64,000 bases of DNA from Albula goreensis (lineage: Eukaryota; Chordata; Actinopteri; Albuliformes; Albulidae): NCBI GenBank assembly GCA_022829145.1, contig CM040745.1, positions 19,104,906-19,168,905 on the forward strand, written 5' to 3'. The notes beneath the pieces were generated by a model that was not told the origin of the DNA, made no database searches, and saw nothing but the letters and a program-made list of their open reading frames with translations. The translations under genes and the position numbers were made by a program. Of the stretch, positions 59,020-64,000 are shown one piece after another (the stretch's first letter is position 1; each line of letters begins with the position of its first letter).

Positions 59020-59990
59020 TGCGCAACTTATTACCTGTAGGTCAAGGTTAGGGAGCGTTGGCAGGCCGCCGGGACATTCTGACCTCCTACACTTTCTCCT
59101 GGCCATTGTGACATCAGAGAGCGAAACCCTCCACCTCCTGTCCAACCCTCCCTAAGCTGTGCTGCACACCCCTGACATTTCATATGTGTTTTTTGTTAAA
59201 ATAAATAAACATACTCACTGAATATCACTCCTTTTTGATCACTTTTTTCACCCTCGGGCCAGCTTTTAATATCGGCTCCAGTTTATGATTTGCAGCTTTG
59301 GCCATTTTTAATAATGCAGGGCGAAGTGTGGGTGGGTTTTTTTCTCAGCACTCACTGAGGCCTCTTTGTCCCAGAGTTGACTCCTCACTCCTCTGCAGGT
59401 TTAGATGTTATCAAGACCATCTTCCATGTCAGAGGCAGACAGGAAATGCAAAAACAAGAGCATAGGAGCAGTGCTAGAGCGGGAAAGCTGGGAGATGAAG
59501 AAAAGTTTTTTTTTCTCCTTGCCAGTGCCCCCCCCCCCAGCCCCCCCTCAATCCGGCACAACCCTCCCCCCCTTCCCCCACAATGTAACGATTTCATGCT
59601 GGGAACACAAAAGAGCATATTAAACACTAAAGTTTATCAGTACAAATTAAGTCTTGGATTCACAGTTTCTTTAATCTTTTGCATCTGAACATTTTTTTCC
59701 TCCACTCTTCTCAGCTTTCTACAGTTAAATGTTGAAACGAAATCCAGCCAGTACCATTGACTTCCCCCGTTAAAAAATACCGAGACACATCATAAAAATT
59801 TAATTACTTCCCCCTCATTTCCATATGATTCCTTAAAAAATGTAAAATTCATTTAAAGTAAGTGGCGACTTTGTCTTTGAAGATCACGACAATTAACATG
59901 GATCAAAGCGTAGGTTCTGTAAGGATGAGAGCTCATTAGCATAATGAAATTAACTTGGAGACAAGAATCTCTAATAGGTGCAACAAAAAA
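59020..59990. promoter_or_regulatory. candidate conserved island cluster with a C-rich tract
   Basis: G+C-richer blocks at 59020-59160, 59230-59480 and 59850-59990, with a C-run tract (59528-59579) in between. The last block has ACAATTAAC (about 59889-59897) and GCTCATTAGCATAATG (about 59931-59946), homeodomain-like strings. No coding evidence. Confidence 0.3.
59528..59579 (-). other. G-quadruplex motif, minus strand
   Basis: C runs of 11, 7, 3, 7 and 5 bases lie at 59528-59538, 59541-59547, 59562-59564, 59566-59572 and 59575-59579. The 14-base gap after the second run is long, so the fold is plausible but weaker than that at 35871. Confidence 0.5.
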
Positions 59991-61279
59991 TTGTATTAAT
60001 AATATTTGAGGAAAATTATGTTTATGCTGGTAATACAACAATTATAGACCTTGTATTCAATTAACAATTTGTTAATTAACTTTTAGTTTATACAGGGGAC
60101 TACACAGTCTTGGGTCCATTTATTATTTTATTATTATTTTTTTCCATCTGGAAGCAGCAATTATTTCTTTGATATTTTACAGTTGCAACCAGTCAGAACT
60201 CTAAACATGTTTTTGTAAGTATTATTGTTTATTTTAGATTGTACCACATCAAATTAATCCTAATTAACATATTCATACTGATAATTGCAATAACTGCAGA
60301 TAACTTGCTACTGTAATGGGAAAATAATAATGTCTTGGGATTTTCTAAATATTGAAATGTTAAGCGTCTCACTGACAGCAACAACAAATAAACAACTCTA
60401 CCTCTTGATTGATGAATTTGTAGATGAGTGCTACTAAAAGACAAAATAAAAACTTGAGCTCAAGTAGTGTGTGACTGCACAACATAAATGGCATTCACAA
60501 ACATACTTCTGAAAGGCTTTTACATGTCAGGGAACTTGGCAGAGTCAAAAGCAGTTTTAAAAATATACAGGATACTGCTTACACAGACAGCCAAGATATC
60601 TCACTCTAACATTTATCCTTGGTTGTGTGAGAGCATTTCTCAACAGAAGCTCTGAATGCTGGTGACAAATGCTTTATTATGTTAAAGAAATGACATATTT
60701 AAATGGATGTCCATTTTACCCTCCCTTGATACTGGACATATTTTCCATAAATGACTGCACTGTACTGATTGTGACAGGAGTCATAACAGATATATTATGT
60801 CCTGACATGAATTGTATGTGATGTAATGGAATTCAAATTAATACAAAATAGTCCACATTTAAATAATGAATTTTGGAACACAAATAAACAACCAGCTGGA
60901 ATCAAATAGAGAATATGCAATTTATTACAATGTTATAATTACACAATAATGCACCAACAGGTCAGTATATTTTCTGCACATAAATGCATATTTCCAAATT
61001 CATTTTCCATGTACCAATTTTTGAAGTTGTGCTTGCAAATATGTCTATGCCACTTTGCTATCACTTAAGGTATAGCTAAATTTAAGGGAAAAAGAAACTA
61101 GCTCTTTATACTACTTCTTATTCTGGTTTCCCTACGCTCCCCAACGCACGCACCCCCCACCACCACCACTAAATAGCACATATTTGTGCCTAAAAGGGTA
61201 AAATATTGTTCCTGTTTATTTTTGTTCCTAATCCAAAAATAGATTGAAATTCAATTTAACATGACTCCATTTAAAGAGC
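59991..61279. other. AT-rich spacer, nothing recognised
   Basis: AT-rich unique DNA with a short C-run tract near 61150. Confidence 0.4.
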
Positions 61280-61961
61280 ACTTTAAAGCTGGCTTTATTA
61301 ATCTGACAAATTAATCTTTAACCTAGCTTCATCAAGCAACTTGTTAGCTTGATCCTGTTGCCATTGTCAAGCATAATCCAGCATAATAATCAACTCAAAT
61401 TCCTTTAGTTTTGAATGCAGGTCAGATCGCAAGTCATCAGCTCTGCCTATTACTTTTGATAGTGTTTGATCGTTTCACACCAGATAGTGTGTTCATGTGT
61501 AACATCACATCCATAGTATTTAGTCTGGAGAATAACCTCTTCACTTTATCCATGGGAATTTCATGCTCTTCTCTCTGACACAGTAAAGACCCTGTCATAC
61601 TCAACTCCTTCAGTAATTGAAATAAATCGTAACAGTGCAGGACTGTTGTCTAGGGTTAGCTAACAACTCTTTCCATCCTGAAGACTGGGGAGGGCTCTTT
61701 TTCTTTTTGTATTGGTGGGAGGTGGAGGGGGGAATTCGTCGACCCACATTTTGTCTCCAAACATAAATAAATAATTAACCCACACACTTTTTCTCAAGCC
61801 TACGAGCGCTGATAGGTAGTCTGATAGCAGCAACAATTTGTTGGTGTTTTAGGGGTCTGACGGTGCAGTGGCGTTTAAAGCTGAGCCAAAGTATGCTCTG
61901 GCGACTACCGTGACACTGCGATTCCCATGCCCTATCACATTCTTTCCTCAGATCCCAGGCT
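61280..61961. promoter_or_regulatory. candidate conserved noncoding stretch
   Basis: Moderate-complexity, repeat-free DNA whose right part (61690-61930) is G+C-richer with several CpGs. No frame resembles a known protein. Confidence 0.22.
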
Positions 61962-61990
61962 GTTTTTTTATTTTTTTTTTTTTTTTTTTT
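61962..61990. repeat. T-rich homopolymer tract
   Basis: T7, one A, then T21. It is followed by a shorter T run and a C run. Confidence 0.9.
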
Positions 61991-62132
61991 ACATTTTTTT
62001 CCCCCTACGTGCAGTCCAGGATGTAGACAAATTAATTCTGAGTGACCTATGTGGGTGAGGACTTTTGGAATAAAGATCTCCCCTGTCTGTTCTTTTTCAT
62101 TAGCCTGTCCCCTAAAGCTGGACCCATATAAA

Positions 62133-62133
<1 letters not shown>

Positions 62134-62222
<89 letters not shown>
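62134..62222. repeat. (CT)n microsatellite
   Basis: About 44 CT units with one TTT interruption near 62205. Frames translating to SLSLSL or RERERE are artefacts. Confidence 0.97.
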
Positions 62223-62999
62223 GTGAGAGTGAAAGTGCATATACTTTAGCGCACATTTTTATATATGTTGTTTTTGCAGTATAAGCACTGAACACAGCAC
62301 AGAAACAATGAGCATCCAAGGAGAGTGCCAAATACAGACATCTGCACCCTCAATGCCGTACAGTAACTACAACTGTGAGATACAAATCAACACAAGTATT
62401 TCCGGCCTGTTTGTTTTTCTAGAAGTGGAAGACATACACAAATATGCATGATAAGATGTTTAATTAAAACAGGGGGGTCATGTGACAAAATTCCCCAAGC
62501 TACCAAAACACTAATTATGAGTGTTCATATAGCATCATGTGTTCCTTTTACATCATATACACTTGGAATCTATATGTGACATGAGGAAGGTGAAATACTC
62601 ACTAACTAGAACGGATGTGAGATCATGTTTGCATATTGTCATGTGATGTAACACTGTTGCCTGTCACATTCTGCAGGACAAAGGGCAAGAGTGCTGTGTG
62701 CAGATCATGCACCCAGATGTGCATATACACATTAGTAGATTATCAGAACTAATCTATGGAGTGATGTATGGATGGGTAATGTAAATAATGAAAGTGAGAG
62801 CCTATGTAGGTCATTTTCTAGTACACCGAGAACCTGTGTTCTTTTTTCTCCCACTTCATTCACATGTCATTTACACAAATGGTGGCACTCACATAAATAT
62901 AATCTACTTAATAATGCACTACTGATGCTTTTAAGTGGAGTGGGGGGTAGGGTTGGGGTGTGCTAGGACAAAATTATTTTTACACTGGGAACTTTCCAC
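62223..62999. other. AT-rich spacer, nothing recognised
   Basis: Unique AT-rich DNA, with a short G-rich string near 62941-62960. Confidence 0.4.
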
Positions 63000-63480
63000 C
63001 TTCTCCTCCACTGAGAAGGGCTACAAAGTGCTCTAAGAGTCAATTATTGTAAAAGACTCAAATAGTGTTTGATCCCTGCTTCAGCCAGATAGATAACGTT
63101 GCGCAGAGAGCTCGGCAAACTCTTTGTACCCCGGAACGCTCTCATGAAAGCCACCTTGGAGGGAGCCGTATCTTTGCACATTAGCTTGGCAAAGGATGTG
63201 CCCGAAAGCAGAGTAAATGAGATCCCTGACTATGTTTCATTTTCCTATACCCTGGGCAAATTAGATCCCAATTATCTTTGATTTCCCAAAGCCTTTGACT
63301 GAACAAGATTCCAGGTAATTCTAGAGGCTGTTCTGTCCAAAAGCTAGATAGAGGAGGGGGAAAAAATACAATAACAAACTTGTAATTTCTGTCATTATCA
63401 TATTGTTGCCCCGGCTCCGCATCTAATGTTAATAATTTATGCCGATAAGCAATAGCCTGAAAACCCAACAGATAAAAATT
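63000..63480. promoter_or_regulatory. candidate conserved noncoding island
   Basis: A G+C-richer, repeat-free block. A 60-codon plus frame (63099-63281) and a 100-codon minus frame (63181-63483) overlap and have no known domain. Candidate enhancer by composition. Confidence 0.25.
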
Positions 63481-64000
63481 CAATATTCATAGTTGTGTGA
63501 ATGAAACTCTGAGGGAATGGAAAAAAAAATCCTGCATTGTAGTTTCATGTCCACTATATGTTTGCAGACAATGAGAGAATATGTAGGAGCAGTGTGCCTC
63601 ACTGTCTGAGGGGTGGTACCTGTCAGCAGTGGGCTACACATCTAAGAGTATGGCTTCTGCTAACAATAAAGTATTGCTATATTCCTGAGACAGTCCTAAG
63701 ACTGAGACAGACAGTCAAAGTCTCAGTCTTAGTATTTGTCCAGTTTAACTACATTAATTTATTAGAATTACATTTGGGGCAGTCCTATCTGTATAGAAAA
63801 GACTATACCGACTGGGGGAAAGTGGGTGGGGAGAAGCCAAACAAAGCCAAACAACTCAGTTTTCTCAAGTAGTTATAATCTGTTGATTCAACAGGGAAGT
63901 TTCCTGGCCTGGCCCTGGGACTTTCTCATCACGGCCTGCTGTGGAACACAGGAAATAATGACCTGTAGGTGCTCAGCTGTTGAAAGGAAGTTTGTGGGGC
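63481..64000. other. spacer with a 13-bp perfect hairpin
   Basis: AT-rich to mixed DNA. It holds the inverted repeat at 63696-63732. The last 100 bp are G+C-richer and run out of the window. Confidence 0.35.
63696..63732. other. perfect 13-bp hairpin
   Basis: CTAAGACTGAGAC (63696-63708) and GTCTCAGTCTTAG (63720-63732) are exact reverse complements around an 11-base loop. There is no U-rich tail or microRNA-sized arm, so no known class fits. Confidence 0.75.

Overview
The window looks like a gene desert from a ray-finned fish nuclear genome. It is AT-rich, has many long dinucleotide, trinucleotide and pentanucleotide microsatellites, and carries fish-type Tc1 and hAT DNA transposon relics plus a 5S-rRNA-like SINE relic. 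I could not determine the species. Recognisable transposons are few (four relics in 64 kb), which fits a slowly evolving or compact non-repetitive region. No protein-coding gene, tRNA, rRNA or known microRNA could be supported. The open frames are short, unrelated to families I recognise, and often translations of microsatellites.

Layout: AT-rich, feature-poor DNA alternates with islands of 150-900 bp that are visibly richer in G+C and CpG and free of simple repeats, with homeobox-, octamer-, OTX- or CCAAT-like motifs. The clearest islands are at about 541-760, 1481-1850, 2541-3290, 6541-6990, 7541-8100, 8541-9340, 12861-13640, 15200-15800, 20020-20660, 21340-22060, 24360-24700, 28850-29310, 33880-34580, 38380-39570, 45640-47040, 51050-51880, 52500-53350, 59020-59990, 61280-61960 and 63000-63480. 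This pattern is typical of deserts around developmental regulator genes, where islands are conserved enhancers. Here that reading is an inference from composition, since no alignment could be run.

Mobile DNA: the best-resolved structure is a nested insertion at 9638-12514. A decayed Tc1/mariner element with TA ends was later hit by a 1.54 kb non-autonomous hAT element with a perfect 8-bp target duplication (GATCCATT). A second Tc1-type transposase fragment lies at about 41800-42060, a probable hAT-like relic at 31738-32825, and a 5S-like SINE relic at about 49700-49990.

The window shows no operon-like or multi-gene system. The observations most worth testing are the nested transposon, a 33-codon GC3-rich open frame with a good start context (8540-8641, minus), an open frame with a signal-peptide-like start (20095-20382), two strong G-quadruplex motifs on opposite strands near 35.1 and 35.9 kb, a CpG-dense patch at 51.4 kb, and several hairpins.
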